Below are positions 44,635 to 55,147 of a DNA stretch of 64,000 nt, piece by piece. Source of the DNA: Kiloniella litopenaei (GTDB lineage Bacteria > Pseudomonadota > Alphaproteobacteria > Kiloniellales > Kiloniellaceae); NCBI RefSeq assembly GCF_000982415.1, contig NZ_LANI01000003.1, positions 310,001 through 374,000 on the forward strand, written 5' to 3'. The position numbers and the translations under genes were made by a program. Numbering within the stretch: position 1 is the stretch's first letter; each line of letters starts with the position of its first letter. The notes beneath the pieces are model-generated. The model was given only the letters and a program-made list of their open reading frames with translations. It made no database searches and was not told the origin of the DNA.

Positions 44635-45795
44635 ATGACACAGAACCTTGAGGGAATTGCTCAGCAGTTAAAAAATGCTGATAAAAAAGTGCAATTGATC
44701 TATGCCTTTAATGGCACGGGCAAAACACGCTTGTCGAAAGCATTTAAGGAACTGATTGCACCTAAGGCTGAAGACGGTGAGGAAAAGGATGAAGAAATCT
44801 TGTCTCGCCAAAAAATCCTTTATTACAATGCTTTCACCGAAGACCTGTTCTACTGGGATAATGATCTGGAAAAGGATGGCGACCCAAAGTTAAAAATCCA
44901 GCCCAATAGCTTTACCGACTGGATTTTGGGAGAACAAGGTCAAGAAGTGAATATTGTTGAGACTTTTCAGCGTTATACCAATGATAAATTAACCCCCATT
45001 TTTATTGAGAAAGATATTGAGCAGGACGGCAGAAAAACAGGTCAAAAGACCTATCCTGAAGTCATATTCTCCTTTGAGCGCGGAACAGACGAATCTTCAG
45101 GAAATATAAAAATTTCCAAAGGCGAAGAAAGCAACTTTGTTTGGAGTATCTTTTATACATTGCTAGACTTGGTTGTTGAAAGCCTCAACAAGCCTGAAGA
45201 GGATGACAGGGAAACAGATCAGTTTAACCAGTTGGAATACGTATTCATTGATGATCCTGTAAGTTCATTGGATGAAAATCATTTGATCCAACTAGCTGTA
45301 AACCTCGGCAGGCTTATCAAATCTAGCCAATCTCAGTTAAAATTTATTATCTCAACGCATAACCCCCTTTTTTATAATATTCTATACAATGAGTTAAGTC
45401 TAAAAACTGGCTTTATCTTGAGTCGCATGGACGATGGAACATTTGAACTGGAAGAAAAAAGAGGGGATTCTAATAAAAGTTTTTCCTATCACTTGCATGT
45501 TAAAGATTTAATCCAACAAGCCGTAAATCAAGATAGTGTTCAAAGATATCATTTTGCACTATTACGTAACCTGTATGAAAAAACGGCTAATTTCTTAGGC
45601 TATAACAAATGGTCCGACTTATTACCCGGCGATCAGAAAGCATATGCAAGTCGTATCATGAATTTTTATCCACACAACACTTTGTCCAACGAAGAAATCG
45701 CCGAACCAACAGCTCCAGAAAAAGCAATGGTTCGCTTGCTTCTCGATAATCTAAATAACTATGGCTATTGGCAGCAGGGGGAACAAAATGATTGA
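44635..45795 (+). CDS. prrC: PrrC-family anticodon nuclease
   Basis: This is a 386-residue latent tRNA anticodon nuclease. The N-terminal two thirds form an ABC-type NTPase: Walker A-like AFNGTGKT (24-31, with Ala in the first position), signature-like ISKGEES (160-166), Walker [11 protein letters not shown] (204-213) and H-loop ISTHNP (239-244). In the C-terminal nuclease domain Arg311, Glu315 and His347 reproduce the EcoPrrC catalytic triad Arg320, Glu324 and His356 with the same spacings (4 and 32). The gene begins on the base after the hsdS stop and ends inside the hsdR start, the same position as prrC in the E. coli prr locus. It is expected to be silenced by the assembled type I enzyme and released when a phage inhibits restriction. 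The target tRNA (Lys in E. coli) is not established here. Confidence 0.9.
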   Translation: MTQNLEGIAQQLKNADKKVQLIYAFNGTGKTRLSKAFKELIAPKAEDGEEKDEEILSRQKILYYNAFTEDLFYWDNDLEKDGDPKLKIQPNSFTDWILGEQGQEVNIVETFQRYTNDKLTPIFIEKDIEQDGRKTGQKTYPEVIFSFERGTDESSGNIKISKGEESNFVWSIFYTLLDLVVESLNKPEEDDRETDQFNQLEYVFIDDPVSSLDENHLIQLAVNLGRLIKSSQSQLKFIISTHNPLFYNILYNELSLKTGFILSRMDDGTFELEEKRGDSNKSFSYHLHVKDLIQQAVNQDSVQRYHFALLRNLYEKTANFLGYNKWSDLLPGDQKAYASRIMNFYPHNTLSNEEIAEPTAPEKAMVRLLLDNLNNYGYWQQGEQND

Positions 45796-48700
45796 ACAAA
45801 CAAAGCCGATTGCTGAGACAAAAAACTTTATCATTCTGGATAAATATTCACGGCAGTGGGAGGCGGTGGACAGCTATCAAAGTGAAGCCGATCTGGAGCG
45901 GGAACTTGTCAAAGATCTGGTTGCTCAGGGTTATGACTTTCTGCCCGATCTGAAGACACCCGAAGCCATGTTGGCCAATGTGCGTGATCAGCTTCAAACA
46001 CTGAACAAGATGAAGTTCAATGATGCGGAATGGCAGCGGTTTGTGGAAAGCTATCTGGATCGCCCCAGTGATACTGTTGTCGATAAAACCCGCAAAATCC
46101 ATGATGATTATATCCATGATTTTGTCTTTGATGATGGGCATATCCAAAATATTTATCTGCTGGATAAAAAGACGGTTTCCCGCAACAAAATGCAGGTGAT
46201 CAAGCAGTTTGAACAAACGGGAACCCATGCCAATCGCTACGACGTGACGATTTTGGTCAATGGACTGCCGCTGGTACAGGTTGAATTGAAAAAGCGTGGC
46301 GTAGCGATCCGCGAAGCCTTTAACCAAATCCATCGCTACAGCAAGGAAAGCTTTAACAGCGAAAATTCCCTGTTCAAATATTTGCAGCTTTTTGTGATCT
46401 CCAACGGCACCGACAGCCGTTATTTTGCCAATACCACGCAGCGCAATAAAAACAGCTTTGATTTTACCATGAACTGGGCCAAGGCGGATAACAGTCTAAT
46501 CAGGGATCTGAAAGATTTCACCGTCACCTTTTTCCAGAGAAATACGTTGTTGAATGTGCTTTTGCATTATGCGGTTTTTGATGTCAGCAACACTTTGCTG
46601 GTGATGCGCCCCTACCAGATTGCCGCGACGGAACGGATTTTGTGGAAAATCAAAAACTCCTATCAGACAAAGAACTGGAGCAAGCCCGACAGTGGTGGTT
46701 TTATCTGGCATACAACGGGATCAGGCAAAACATTGACCAGCTTCAAGGCCGCCCGCATGGCGAAAGAGCTGGATTTTATCGACAAGGTTTTCTTTGTAGT
46801 GGATCGTAAAGATCTCGATTATCAAACCATGAAGGAATACCAGCGTTTTTCCCCTGATAGTGTGAATGGCTCTGACAGTACAGCGGGGCTTAAACACAAT
46901 ATTGACAAAGATGATAATAAAATCATCGTCACCACCATTCAAAAGCTCAATAATTTGATGAAGTCGGAAGGAGACCTTTCCATCTATGACAGGCAGGTGG
47001 TGTTTATCTTTGATGAATGTCACCGCAGCCAGTTTGGCGAAGCCCAGAAAAATCTGAAAAAGAAGTTCAGGAAATTCTATCAGTTTGGCTTTACCGGTAC
47101 GCCGATCTTCCCGGAAAATGCGCTGGGGTCGGAAACCACCGCCAGCGTCTTTGGGCGTGAACTTCATTCCTATGTGATTACCGATGCCATTCGGGATGAA
47201 AAAGTCCTGAAGTTCAAGGTGGACTACAATGATGTGCGCTCGCAGTTTAAGGCGATTGAACAGGAACAGGATGAAAAAAAACTCAGTGCGGCAGAAAACA
47301 AACAGGCCCTGTTGCACCCACAACGCATTTCTGAAATTTCCCAGTATATCCTGAAAAATTTCCGGCAAAAGACCCATCGTTTACAGGGTGGCAACAAAGG
47401 TTTTAATGCCATGTTTGCCGTCAGCAGCGTGGATGCCGCCAAGCTTTATTATGAGACATTAAACAGCTTGCAAGAAGACAGCGACAGGCCGCTAAAAATC
47501 GCCACGATCTTCTCCTTTGCTGCCAATGAAGAACAGGATGCCGTTGGCGATATTGCGGATGAAAGCTTTGATGTTTCTGCAATGAATAGCAGTGCCAAGG
47601 AATTTTTATCTGCGGCGATTGACGATTATAACAGCTATTTCAAAACCAATTATAGTGTAAACAGCAAAAGCTTCCAAAATTATTACCGCGATCTTGGCAA
47701 ACGGGTGAAGGCCAGGGAAGTTGATTTGCTGATTGTGGTGGGTATGTTCCTGACGGGATTTGATGCACCAACCCTGAATACTTTATTCGTTGACAAGAAC
47801 TTGCGCTATCATGGCCTGATGCAGGCCTATTCCCGTACCAATCGCATTTATGATGCCACCAAGACCTTTGGCAATATCGTTACTTTCCGTGATCTGGAGC
47901 AAGCAACCGTCGATGCCATTACTACATTTGGTAATAGCAGCACCAGGAATGTGGTTTTGGAAAAAAGCTACCGGGAATATATGGACGGCTTTACCGATAC
48001 CACGACAGGCGAAGCCCGGCGTGGCTTTATGGATGTGGTGACAGAGCTGGAACAACGCTTTCCCGATCCTGATGAAATAGTAAGGGAAGCCGATAAAAAG
48101 GCCTTTGCCAAACTGTTCGGGGAATATCTGCGGGTTGAAAATGTGCTGCAAAACTATGATGAATTTGCCAGCCTGCAAGCCTTGCAGGATATAGATACGA
48201 CAGATGCAGAAGCTGTCGAAACCTTCAAAGCAGCGCATTATCTGAATGATGAAGATTTCGACGCTTTACAGAGCATCAAAATCCCCGCAGAGCGTAAGAT
48301 TCAAGACTATAAATCCACCTATAACGATATACGTGACTGGATACGCCGCGAGAAGGCAGCGGAAGAAAAAGAACAATCTTCTATTGATTGGGATGATGTT
48401 GTCTTTGAAGTTGATTTGTTGAAGTCCCAGGAAATCAATCTGGATTATATTCTGGAACTGATTTTTGAGCATAACAAGAAAACTAGGAATAAATCAGAAT
48501 TGGTTGAAGAGGTACGCCGCTTGATCCGCGCCAGCCTCGGCAACAGAGCCAAAGAAAGCCTGCTTGTGGATTTCATTAATCAGCATGACCTTGATAAGCT
48601 TGAAGATAAAGCAAGAGTCATAGATGCCTTCTTCACCTTTGCGCAAACAGAACAAAAACGCGAGGCGCAAGATTTGATTGATGCAGAGAATTTGAATATT

Positions 48701-48889
48701 GAAGACGCCAGACGATATATCAAAATCTCTCTCAAACGTGAATTTGCCAGCGAAAACGGTACGGAACTCAATGCAATTTTGCCCAAAATGAGTCCGCTTA
48801 ATCCTCAATATTTAACAAAGAAGCAAACGGTTTTTGAAAAGGTCGCCGCCTTTGTTGAAAAGTTTAAAGGTGTGGGCGGGGATATTTAA
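45788..48889 (+). CDS. hsdR: Type I restriction endonuclease/translocase subunit HsdR
   Basis: This is the motor and nuclease subunit, 1033 residues from the preferred ATG at 45788, which overlaps the prrC stop by 8 bp and has GGGGGAAC upstream. The nuclease core has Asp152 (RYDVTIL) and Glu166-x-Lys168 (QVELKKRG). The helicase has Walker A TTGSGKT (309-315), DECH (409-412), FTGTPIF and the motif VI segment [12 protein letters not shown]. The C-terminal helical domain (about 750-1033) binds the methylase core. Together with HsdM and HsdS it translocates and cuts DNA that lacks the host mark. The tail resembles type IC HsdR. Confidence 0.97.
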   Translation: MIEQTKPIAETKNFIILDKYSRQWEAVDSYQSEADLERELVKDLVAQGYDFLPDLKTPEAMLANVRDQLQTLNKMKFNDAEWQRFVESYLDRPSDTVVDKTRKIHDDYIHDFVFDDGHIQNIYLLDKKTVSRNKMQVIKQFEQTGTHANRYDVTILVNGLPLVQVELKKRGVAIREAFNQIHRYSKESFNSENSLFKYLQLFVISNGTDSRYFANTTQRNKNSFDFTMNWAKADNSLIRDLKDFTVTFFQRNTLLNVLLHYAVFDVSNTLLVMRPYQIAATERILWKIKNSYQTKNWSKPDSGGFIWHTTGSGKTLTSFKAARMAKELDFIDKVFFVVDRKDLDYQTMKEYQRFSPDSVNGSDSTAGLKHNIDKDDNKIIVTTIQKLNNLMKSEGDLSIYDRQVVFIFDECHRSQFGEAQKNLKKKFRKFYQFGFTGTPIFPENALGSETTASVFGRELHSYVITDAIRDEKVLKFKVDYNDVRSQFKAIEQEQDEKKLSAAENKQALLHPQRISEISQYILKNFRQKTHRLQGGNKGFNAMFAVSSVDAAKLYYETLNSLQEDSDRPLKIATIFSFAANEEQDAVGDIADESFDVSAMNSSAKEFLSAAIDDYNSYFKTNYSVNSKSFQNYYRDLGKRVKAREVDLLIVVGMFLTGFDAPTLNTLFVDKNLRYHGLMQAYSRTNRIYDATKTFGNIVTFRDLEQATVDAITTFGNSSTRNVVLEKSYREYMDGFTDTTTGEARRGFMDVVTELEQRFPDPDEIVREADKKAFAKLFGEYLRVENVLQNYDEFASLQALQDIDTTDAEAVETFKAAHYLNDEDFDALQSIKIPAERKIQDYKSTYNDIRDWIRREKAAEEKEQSSIDWDDVVFEVDLLKSQEINLDYILELIFEHNKKTRNKSELVEEVRRLIRASLGNRAKESLLVDFINQHDLDKLEDKARVIDAFFTFAQTEQKREAQDLIDAENLNIEDARRYIKISLKREFASENGTELNAILPKMSPLNPQYLTKKQTVFEKVAAFVEKFKGVGGDI

Positions 48890-48964
48890 CAGAAGCCTCT
48901 TAGATAGCAAGAATGGCCATTTTCAACATAATATACAAACATCAGAACGAGTAATAAGACAAAA

Positions 48965-48990
48965 CCCCAAGGCAGGTTACCTTGGGGTTT
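48965..48990. terminator. Bidirectional terminator after hsdR
   Basis: CCCCAAGG and CCTTGGGG pair around CAGGTTA, with AAAA before and TTTT after. It can serve hsdR on the plus strand and the tRNA-Ser gene on the minus strand. Confidence 0.9.
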
Positions 48991-48996
48991 TCATTA

Positions 48997-49087
48997 TGGC
49001 GGAGAGAGAGGGATTCGAACCCTCGATACGCGATTAACGTATACACACTTTCCAGGCGTGCGCCTTCAGCCACTCGGCCACCTCTCC
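48997..49087 (-). tRNA. tRNA-Ser (anticodon GGA)
   Basis: Read on the minus strand, the acceptor 5' arm GGAGAGG pairs with TCTCTCC, discriminator G follows, and CCA is encoded. The D arm begins TGGCCGAGTGG, the anticodon loop is CTGGAAA (GGA, decoding UCC and UCU), a long variable arm of the class II type is present (TGTGTATACGTTAATCGCG region), and the T arm reads GAGGGTTCGAATCCCTC. TATAAT lies only 3 nt before the 5' end, an unusually close promoter-like motif. Its 3' end faces the restriction-modification locus. Confidence 0.97.
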
Positions 49088-49314
49088 AGCATTATAGCGC
49101 ACCCTTGGGTGCGAGGCGGAACTTAATGGGTATGGGCAGAGGATGCAACCATTTTTTGCACCTGATTGGCACACCATTTATTGAAGTCGTGTTGAAGTGG
49201 TTAAGTCTTGATTTTGACAGACAAAATTTCTTTATTCATTCTTATACTATCGCCTTCTATGCTGACATTGGTGACAGCATAGATTGAGCATAAATTTTAT
49301 CGGAATGGAAATCC

Positions 49315-49629
49315 ATGACTCTCGTCCTGCGGATACTCGGCTGGTTCTTTCTGGCAATCGCCCTCGCGTCGCTCGCCTTTGATCTCTTCCAGCTGATGGA
49401 AGGGGACAGTTTTCAGCTCTCATTGCTGGGGGAAAACTGGTTTGCCGTGCATCCCGGCTCGCTCAATCTGCTACAGGCGGTCACCGAACGCTATATCGGC
49501 CTCTGGCTATGGGACGATGTGTTATCGCCGCTGCTCTTTGTGCCAACCCTGGTTGTCGGGCTGGTCGCCGCCGCCATCTTTTTTATCCCCGGCTATCTGT
49601 TAAAGGGCCGTCGTGGAAGACATCGCTAA
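49315..49629 (+). CDS. Small inner-membrane protein of unknown function
   Basis: This is a 104-residue protein with two predicted membrane helices (VLRILGWFFLAIALASLAFDLF at the start and LLFVPTLVVGLVAAAIFFIPGYLL at the end) and a soluble loop between them (SFQLSLLGENWFAVHPGSLNLLQ). The C-terminus is a basic tail KGRRGRHR, placing it in the cytoplasm. I do not recognise a named family, though similar small proteins are common in alphaproteobacteria. GGAA lies a little upstream of the ATG. It is convergent with lepA. Confidence 0.75.
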   Translation: MTLVLRILGWFFLAIALASLAFDLFQLMEGDSFQLSLLGENWFAVHPGSLNLLQAVTERYIGLWLWDDVLSPLLFVPTLVVGLVAAAIFFIPGYLLKGRRGRHR

Positions 49630-49660
49630 AGCCAATTCAGTTACATAGAAGATCCCACAA

Positions 49661-49712
49661 AAAAAGCTCTGACCAACAGTCGCCTGAAAACGGGGAAGTC
49701 GGTCAGAGCTTT
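49661..49712 (-). terminator. Rho-independent terminator of lepA
   Basis: AAAGCTCTGACC and GGTCAGAGCTTT form a 12-bp perfect stem around a 26-nt loop; on the minus strand it is followed by a run of seven T. It lies 30 bp past the lepA stop. Confidence 0.85.
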
Positions 49713-49741
49713 ATATCTAACAGCACGTTAAGACGAAGACC

Positions 49742-51544
49742 TTAGTCGTCACCCATCTTGAGGGCGGCAAGGAAAGCCGTTTGTGGAATTTCAACGTTCC
49801 CGACCTGACGCATGCGTTTCTTACCCGCTTTCTGTTTTTCCAGAAGTTTGCGCTTACGAGACACGTCACCACCGTAACACTTGGCGGTCACATCTTTACG
49901 CATGGCTGAAATGGTCTCACGGGCAACGATCTTGCCACCAATTGCCGCCTGAATGGCAATCTTGAACAACTGGCGCGGGATCAAACCTTTCAGACGCTCA
50001 CAGAGGATACGCCCACGTGGTTCCGCCTGTGAGCGGTGCACGATAATAGACAGAGAATCCACAGGCTCTGAGTTCACCAGAATGGAGACCTTCACCAGAT
50101 CGTTCTCTTCATAGCCCTCGATGGAATAATCAAAGCTGGCATAACCGCGGGAAATGGATTTCAGACGATCGTAAAAATCGAACACCACCTCGTTCAACGG
50201 CAGTTTGTAAACGATCATGGCGCGACTGCCCACATAGGTCAGTTCCTGTTGAATACCGCGACGATCTTCGCAGAGCTTCAACACCTGTCCCAGATAATCA
50301 TCAGGCACCAGAATGTTTGCTTTGATCCATGGCTCTTCAATGCGGTCAATCTTGACCACATCCGGGAAGTCAGCCGGGTTGTGCAACTCCATCAACGATC
50401 CGTCGGTCATGTGGATTTTGTAAACCACACTCGGCGCCGTCGTGATCAGGTCGAGGTTAAATTCGCGCTCCAGACGTTCCTGAATAATCTCAAGATGCAA
50501 AAGCCCCAGGAAGCCACAGCGGAAACCAAAGCCAAGGGCGGCAGAGGATTCAGGCTCGAAATGGAACGACGCATCGTTCAGCGCCAGTTTGCCAAGGCTA
50601 TCGCGCAGCATCTCGTAATCATTGGCATCAATCGGGAAGAGGCCACAGAACACCACGGGCACAGAAGGCTTAAAACCTGCCAAAGGCTCTTCGGCAAGGT
50701 TCTTTTCGTCTGTGATGGTATCCCCGACCTTGGTATCGGTAATCTGCTTGATACCAGCTGTGATATAGCCGATTTCACCCGCGCGAAGTTCTTTCAACTT
50801 GGTCAGTTTGGGTGAGAATGCCCCCACAGCATCCACAAGATGCGTCGTGCCAGAGCCCATCATGCGGATCTTCATGCCCGGTTTGATCACACCGTCAACC
50901 ACACGTACCAGCGTTATCACGCCGAGATAGCTATCGTACCAGCTATCCACCAACAATGCCTTAAGCTTGCCATCCACATCACCACTTGGTGCGGGCAGCT
51001 TTTCAACAATGGCATCCAGAACAGCTTCGATACCTTCGCCTGTCTTTCCAGAGACAGTCAGCGCATCGGTTGCATCAATGCCGATCACTTCTTCGATCTG
51101 TTCACGCACACGGTCTGGTTCTGCCGCGGGCAAATCAATCTTGTTCAGCACAGGCACGATCTCATGATCGTTATCAATGGCCAGATACACATTCGCCAGC
51201 GTCTGGGCCTCGACCCCCTGTGACGCATCAACCAGCAACAAAGACCCTTCACAAGCCGCCAGTGACCGACTGACCTCATAGGTGAAGTCAACGTGTCCAG
51301 GGGTATCGATCAGGTTGAGCTGATAGATCTCGCCATCTTTGGCCTTGTAGTTCAAACGTACTGTCTGGGCCTTGATGGTAATACCACGCTCGCGTTCAAG
51401 TTCCATGTTATCCAGAACCTGGTCCTGCATTTCACGATCACTCAACGCGCCACAATGTTGAATCAGACGATCCGCCAGAGTCGACTTTCCGTGGTCGATA
51501 TGCGCAACAATTGAAAAGTTTCGAATATGTTTCAAGTCAGCCAT
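49742..51544 (-). CDS. lepA: Elongation factor 4 (LepA)
   Basis: This is a translational GTPase of 600 residues that back-translocates or rescues stalled ribosomes. The G domain carries AHIDHGKST (G1), DTPGH (G3) and NKIDLP (G4). Domains II to V follow, ending in the LepA-specific C-terminal domain with [36 protein letters not shown], a unique signature partly quoted by position here as the last 60 residues. The longest frame starts at 51601, but [19 protein letters not shown] from 51544 is the family start. It is monocistronic and ends at a strong terminator. Confidence 0.98.
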   Translation of the reverse strand: MADLKHIRNFSIVAHIDHGKSTLADRLIQHCGALSDREMQDQVLDNMELERERGITIKAQTVRLNYKAKDGEIYQLNLIDTPGHVDFTYEVSRSLAACEGSLLLVDASQGVEAQTLANVYLAIDNDHEIVPVLNKIDLPAAEPDRVREQIEEVIGIDATDALTVSGKTGEGIEAVLDAIVEKLPAPSGDVDGKLKALLVDSWYDSYLGVITLVRVVDGVIKPGMKIRMMGSGTTHLVDAVGAFSPKLTKLKELRAGEIGYITAGIKQITDTKVGDTITDEKNLAEEPLAGFKPSVPVVFCGLFPIDANDYEMLRDSLGKLALNDASFHFEPESSAALGFGFRCGFLGLLHLEIIQERLEREFNLDLITTAPSVVYKIHMTDGSLMELHNPADFPDVVKIDRIEEPWIKANILVPDDYLGQVLKLCEDRRGIQQELTYVGSRAMIVYKLPLNEVVFDFYDRLKSISRGYASFDYSIEGYEENDLVKVSILVNSEPVDSLSIIVHRSQAEPRGRILCERLKGLIPRQLFKIAIQAAIGGKIVARETISAMRKDVTAKCYGGDVSRKRKLLEKQKAGKKRMRQVGNVEIPQTAFLAALKMGDD

Positions 51545-51794
51545 TACTTTATGCCTATCAATAATCGTGCGGAAGATAAGCCCTAAAGCGGCAATGCGCA
51601 ATCTCTCTCTGCATCATAGCGGGGTTGCAACGTTAAAATAATTGCTCGACGCTTTCCTGCATACAAGATCACAGACAAGATATCTGTCCCCAACAGGTCA
51701 GAAAGTTTTCTACCCGCTCTCATTTTCTCTCTTAAATCCCCTGTAAACTTTTCCCCGCTAGTATTGAAACAGTTATGTTTTTCTTGAGGGAATC

Positions 51795-53387
51795 TTGTCC
51801 GTGTCCACAAACACTATCGGTTATGTCACATCTATCAGTGGCGACAGCCTGTCGGCATCCGTCGCGCCTGACGTCGATCTGCCAACAATTGGCGAAATGA
51901 TTAGAATCCAGTCGGAAACAGCCATAGCCTTTGGTCTGATCAGTGACATGGAAATCCCCAAGCCCTCTCACCCGCCAAGCCCCGATGACGTCAAGGTCAT
52001 GTCTATTGATCTATTGGGGGAGAAACTGATCAATCCGGGCAAAGGCGAACTTCCCGGTTTTCAACGCGGTGTGTCACGCTTTCCCGTGTTGGGGGCAGAG
52101 GTCGAACCGGTTCAAACAGAGGAACTTGCAGAAATCTACGCCCGACCAGACAAGCCTTGTTTCACAGTTGGGGCCTTGTCTCAGGAACAGAAGCTCCCCG
52201 CCTATATCATGACCGATGCGCTTTTGGGCAAACACTTTGCCATCCTTGGCACAACGGGCAGCGGAAAATCCTGTTCTTTGACGGTGATCCTGAAATCCAT
52301 CCTCGACAGCCACCCTTGTGGGCATATCATTCTGATTGACCCCCACAACGAATATTCTGCCGCCTTCAAAGACAAGGCAGAATCTCTCAGCCCTGAATCC
52401 CTGCGCCTTCCCTACTGGCTGTTAAATTTCGAAGAGTCGGTCGAAATTTTCTGTAGTAAAGAACCCGCAGCCCGCAATATCGAAGCAGGCATCCTGAAAG
52501 ACGCTATTCTCACTGCCAAACTAAATTGGGGCGATCAGGGTGAAGATGCCAATACTCTAACTGTAGATACCCCGGTTCCTTACAAACTATCAGATCTTGT
52601 CCACCGCATCGACGAAATGATGGGACAGTTGGGCAAGCCAGAACAGCTCGCGCCATTCCAGCGCCTGAAAAACCGTCTGGAAAACCTGCGCGGTGATCGC
52701 CGCTACGCATTTATGTTCGGAAACGTCGCCCTGCGCGATAACATGAGCTATATCCTGTCCCAGCTCATGCGCATTCCCAACGACGGAAAACCCGTTTCCA
52801 TTTTCGATCTGTCCGGCGTGCCATCAGAAGTTGTTGATGTGATGGTGTCTCTCCTGTGTCGAACCATGTTTGATCTGGCTGTTTGGGGCCACAGGCACGA
52901 CCCTATCCCCATCCTCGTGGTTTGCGAAGAGGCCCACCGCTATGTTCCCTATGATAAAAACTCTGGCTTCGCACCGACACGAAAAGCTCTTGAACAGATC
53001 GCAAAAGAAGGCCGTAAATATGGTGTTTCACTGGGCCTGATCACCCAAAGACCATCAGAGCTTTCCGAGACGATCCTGTCACAATGCAACACGATGTTTT
53101 CCCTGCGGATGAGTAACGAGCGCGACCAGATGTTTGTGCAACGTACCCTGCCGCAATCCTCATCCAGTCTTTTAAAATCACTTCCCTCTCTTCGAAATCA
53201 GGAAGCAATCGTGGTCGGCGAAGGCGTGAACTTCCCAACCCGGATCAGGTTCCACGAGCTCTCGGCCAATGAGCTGCCCGAAAGTAACACTGCAAGCTTT
53301 GCCAACAACTGGGCCGAAGACCGCTTTGATGCCAACCACATCAACTATGCCCTCAAACGCTGGCGGACCCAATCTCGCGAAAGTTAA
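51795..53387 (+). CDS. HerA-like DNA-translocating ATPase
   Basis: This is a 530-residue protein of the HerA/FtsK superfamily. The N-terminal HAS-barrel (GYVTSISGDSLSASV...IAFGLISDMEI) is followed by Walker A GTTGSGKS (152-159), Walker B-like ILVVCEEAHRYVP with the catalytic Glu, and a C-terminal segment IAKEGRKYGVSLGLITQRPSEL. Archaeal HerA works with NurA nuclease in end resection; no nuclease partner is visible here, so the bacterial role is open. TTGAGGG serves either a TTG at 51795 or a GTG at 51801, and the start is uncertain by two codons. It is divergent from lepA. Confidence 0.88.
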   Translation: MSVSTNTIGYVTSISGDSLSASVAPDVDLPTIGEMIRIQSETAIAFGLISDMEIPKPSHPPSPDDVKVMSIDLLGEKLINPGKGELPGFQRGVSRFPVLGAEVEPVQTEELAEIYARPDKPCFTVGALSQEQKLPAYIMTDALLGKHFAILGTTGSGKSCSLTVILKSILDSHPCGHIILIDPHNEYSAAFKDKAESLSPESLRLPYWLLNFEESVEIFCSKEPAARNIEAGILKDAILTAKLNWGDQGEDANTLTVDTPVPYKLSDLVHRIDEMMGQLGKPEQLAPFQRLKNRLENLRGDRRYAFMFGNVALRDNMSYILSQLMRIPNDGKPVSIFDLSGVPSEVVDVMVSLLCRTMFDLAVWGHRHDPIPILVVCEEAHRYVPYDKNSGFAPTRKALEQIAKEGRKYGVSLGLITQRPSELSETILSQCNTMFSLRMSNERDQMFVQRTLPQSSSSLLKSLPSLRNQEAIVVGEGVNFPTRIRFHELSANELPESNTASFANNWAEDRFDANHINYALKRWRTQSRES

Positions 53388-53507
53388 CCACCCTGTTAGT
53401 TAATCATCCTTGACGAAGACCGGAATTCAGACTGTTATCCCACTTTCAGAGATCTTACGATCATGCGCTGTTGAGATAAAAGTCACATAACTACAGGGAA
53501 ATTTTTT

Positions 53508-54077
53508 GTGTCTGACAATGCTCGTCTGATTGATTTTTTACACTCATCTGCAACGATAATGTCTTGCCTGAAAGTTGTCAGAGAGCTTGACCTACCTGAT
53601 TGCTGGGTCGCGGCGGGGATCATACGCAATTCCTATTGGGATCATCTGCATGACATCCAATTGCCCCCGATCAAAAGCGATGTTGATGTCATCTATTTTG
53701 ATCCCAAAGATACCCGGCAAAAAACGGAACAGGCGTACGAAGAAAAGCTGAGATCAGTGGCACCGGAAGTAGAAGAAATTTTCGGAAACTGGTCCGTCAA
53801 AAATCAGGCAAGAATGCATCAGGTTAACAGGGATCGTCCCTATCAAAACTGCAACGATGCCCTTCAACACTGGCCAGAAACAGTAACAGCAATTGCAGCA
53901 AGACTAGCAAATGAAAATGGCATTGAACTTTTACACCCCTTTGGACTGGATGATCTTTATCAGAAGAAAGTTCGCCCATGCCCTTATTTTGAGCAGCACA
54001 AGCTATTTGAGTTCAAAGTTCGGCAAGACAAAAAACGGTGGCACGATCGCTGGCCAGATTTAAAGATCAGAATTTAA
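53508..54077 (+). CDS. Nucleotidyltransferase-family protein (NTP_transf_6-like)
   Basis: This is a 189-residue protein with the pattern of a small nucleotidyltransferase-like family: AAGIIRNSYWDHLHD (the G-x-x-R-N helix) and IKSDVDVIYFDP (the Asp pair of the metal site), then a C-terminal LHPFGLDDLYQKKVRP. The substrate is unknown. The start is a GTG with CAGGGAA 8 nt upstream. It follows the HerA-like gene by 120 bp, and its stop overlaps the stop of the next gene on the other strand by 4 bp. There is no evidence that the three genes act together. Confidence 0.82.
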   Translation: MSDNARLIDFLHSSATIMSCLKVVRELDLPDCWVAAGIIRNSYWDHLHDIQLPPIKSDVDVIYFDPKDTRQKTEQAYEEKLRSVAPEVEEIFGNWSVKNQARMHQVNRDRPYQNCNDALQHWPETVTAIAARLANENGIELLHPFGLDDLYQKKVRPCPYFEQHKLFEFKVRQDKKRWHDRWPDLKIRI

Positions 54078-54817
54078 TTCACCTTCATCATTCGCTTGAA
54101 GGCACCATCATAAATACCTGCCAAGTCCTGAAAAATCTGAGTTGCCTGTTTCATATCACTTGCACCAGGTAATTTTATATCAGTAACACCCGTGATTTGA
54201 TCAACTTGCCCTTGCAAGGCATCAATGTGATCAACGAGTTCTGGTGGAACCTGATAACTCACTGCAGAAACGCCCTGAAGGCTTTCAAGGTGAGAGAAAA
54301 TCACCGCCAATTGCCGCTCTTCATTCTCTGTCATGATTTTTTGAGGATCAGCAAGCATACGGTCTGCCTCTTCCTCTAGACGTTGAACAAGGTTGTGATG
54401 CATTGGATCAACAGCTGAGGGCGAGAAACCCAGCACATCGCTCATTCTTTGACGCAGAACGGAAATTTGTTCCTTCTCTTCTGCATTTAACTTTTTGGAA
54501 ACAGGCTCACCGAATATTTCAGTAAGCTGCCTTTCCAAATCCCGGATACGGCTTTGTTCTGCAGGTAAAAGGTCTTCAAAACGGACATCACCCACCTGAC
54601 GCACAGAACCTTCCATACGCGCCAGAAGCTCTTTTGCTTCGTCAGACAAGGTAATTTCATAGGCTGCCGAGCTGGCATTTTCTTCTCTTTTTGCCTTATT
54701 GTCTGATGATAAGCGTTCGTCACTTGGTACCGGGGCAACAGCATTTGGCAATCCATGCCCAACACCTGTACTCAAAGAAACAACATCCAGATTAACGCTC
54801 ACGTTTTCCCACCTCAT
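54074..54817 (-). CDS. Hypothetical helical protein
   Basis: I do not recognise this family. The 247-residue protein has an N-terminal low-complexity segment (about 1-50), then mainly charged helices with coiled-coil character (SDEAKELLARME, RIRDLERQLTEIFGEPV, ISVLRQRMSDVLGFSP). There is no signal peptide or membrane helix. Its end MKQATQIFQDLAGIYDGAFKRM is amphipathic. It is tail-to-tail with the nucleotidyltransferase gene with a 4-bp overlap. The N-terminal VNLDVVSLSTGVGHG recalls short unannotated proteins found near motility genes in related bacteria, but I cannot support that link. Confidence 0.65.
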   Translation of the reverse strand: MRWENVSVNLDVVSLSTGVGHGLPNAVAPVPSDERLSSDNKAKREENASSAAYEITLSDEAKELLARMEGSVRQVGDVRFEDLLPAEQSRIRDLERQLTEIFGEPVSKKLNAEEKEQISVLRQRMSDVLGFSPSAVDPMHHNLVQRLEEEADRMLADPQKIMTENEERQLAVIFSHLESLQGVSAVSYQVPPELVDHIDALQGQVDQITGVTDIKLPGASDMKQATQIFQDLAGIYDGAFKRMMKVN

Positions 54818-55085
54818 AAAACTCTTTGTTTTTATGAAGCAAATATCAGGCCATTAAATTTATTGTTACTTTTCAAAGCTTAAGGAGATTAATAACGATA
54901 TAGCTTAGAAAAATTTTCCCTGATAATTTTATAAGGCGGAAAAAAGGGACAGCTAGATATCGTTTTCTTTGGAAGCCCCCTAAAAAGAAACGCAGGAGAA
55001 CTTGCATCCGGTATCTGCTCCATACCGAGCAAAAATCACACCTCCTGATCCCGATCGTGGGAACAAGAAGTATTTCCTCAAAAGA
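54818..55085. other. Gene-free stretch before the pheT terminator
   Basis: About 270 bp. It contains the upstream region of the hypothetical gene at 54817 (AAAGAG close to its ATG); otherwise I see no gene, repeat or clear regulatory element. Confidence 0.5.
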
Positions 55086-55124
55086 AAAGCCCGGCAAAAT
55101 TTTCAACAAATTTTACCGGGCTTT
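55086..55124 (-). terminator. Rho-independent terminator of pheT
   Basis: AAAGCCCGG pairs with CCGGGCTTT; inside it AAAATTT pairs with AAATTTT after one G-T pair, giving about 17 bp of stem around GTTGA. A T-rich tail follows on the minus strand. Confidence 0.9.
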
Positions 55125-55147
55125 CTTATAGATATCTTTTATCAGAT

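Noticed and set aside
44635..45795. Plain AAA ATPase or RloC-type protein
   Set aside because: RloC is much larger and has a zinc-hook coiled coil; the length, position and triad spacing fit PrrC instead.
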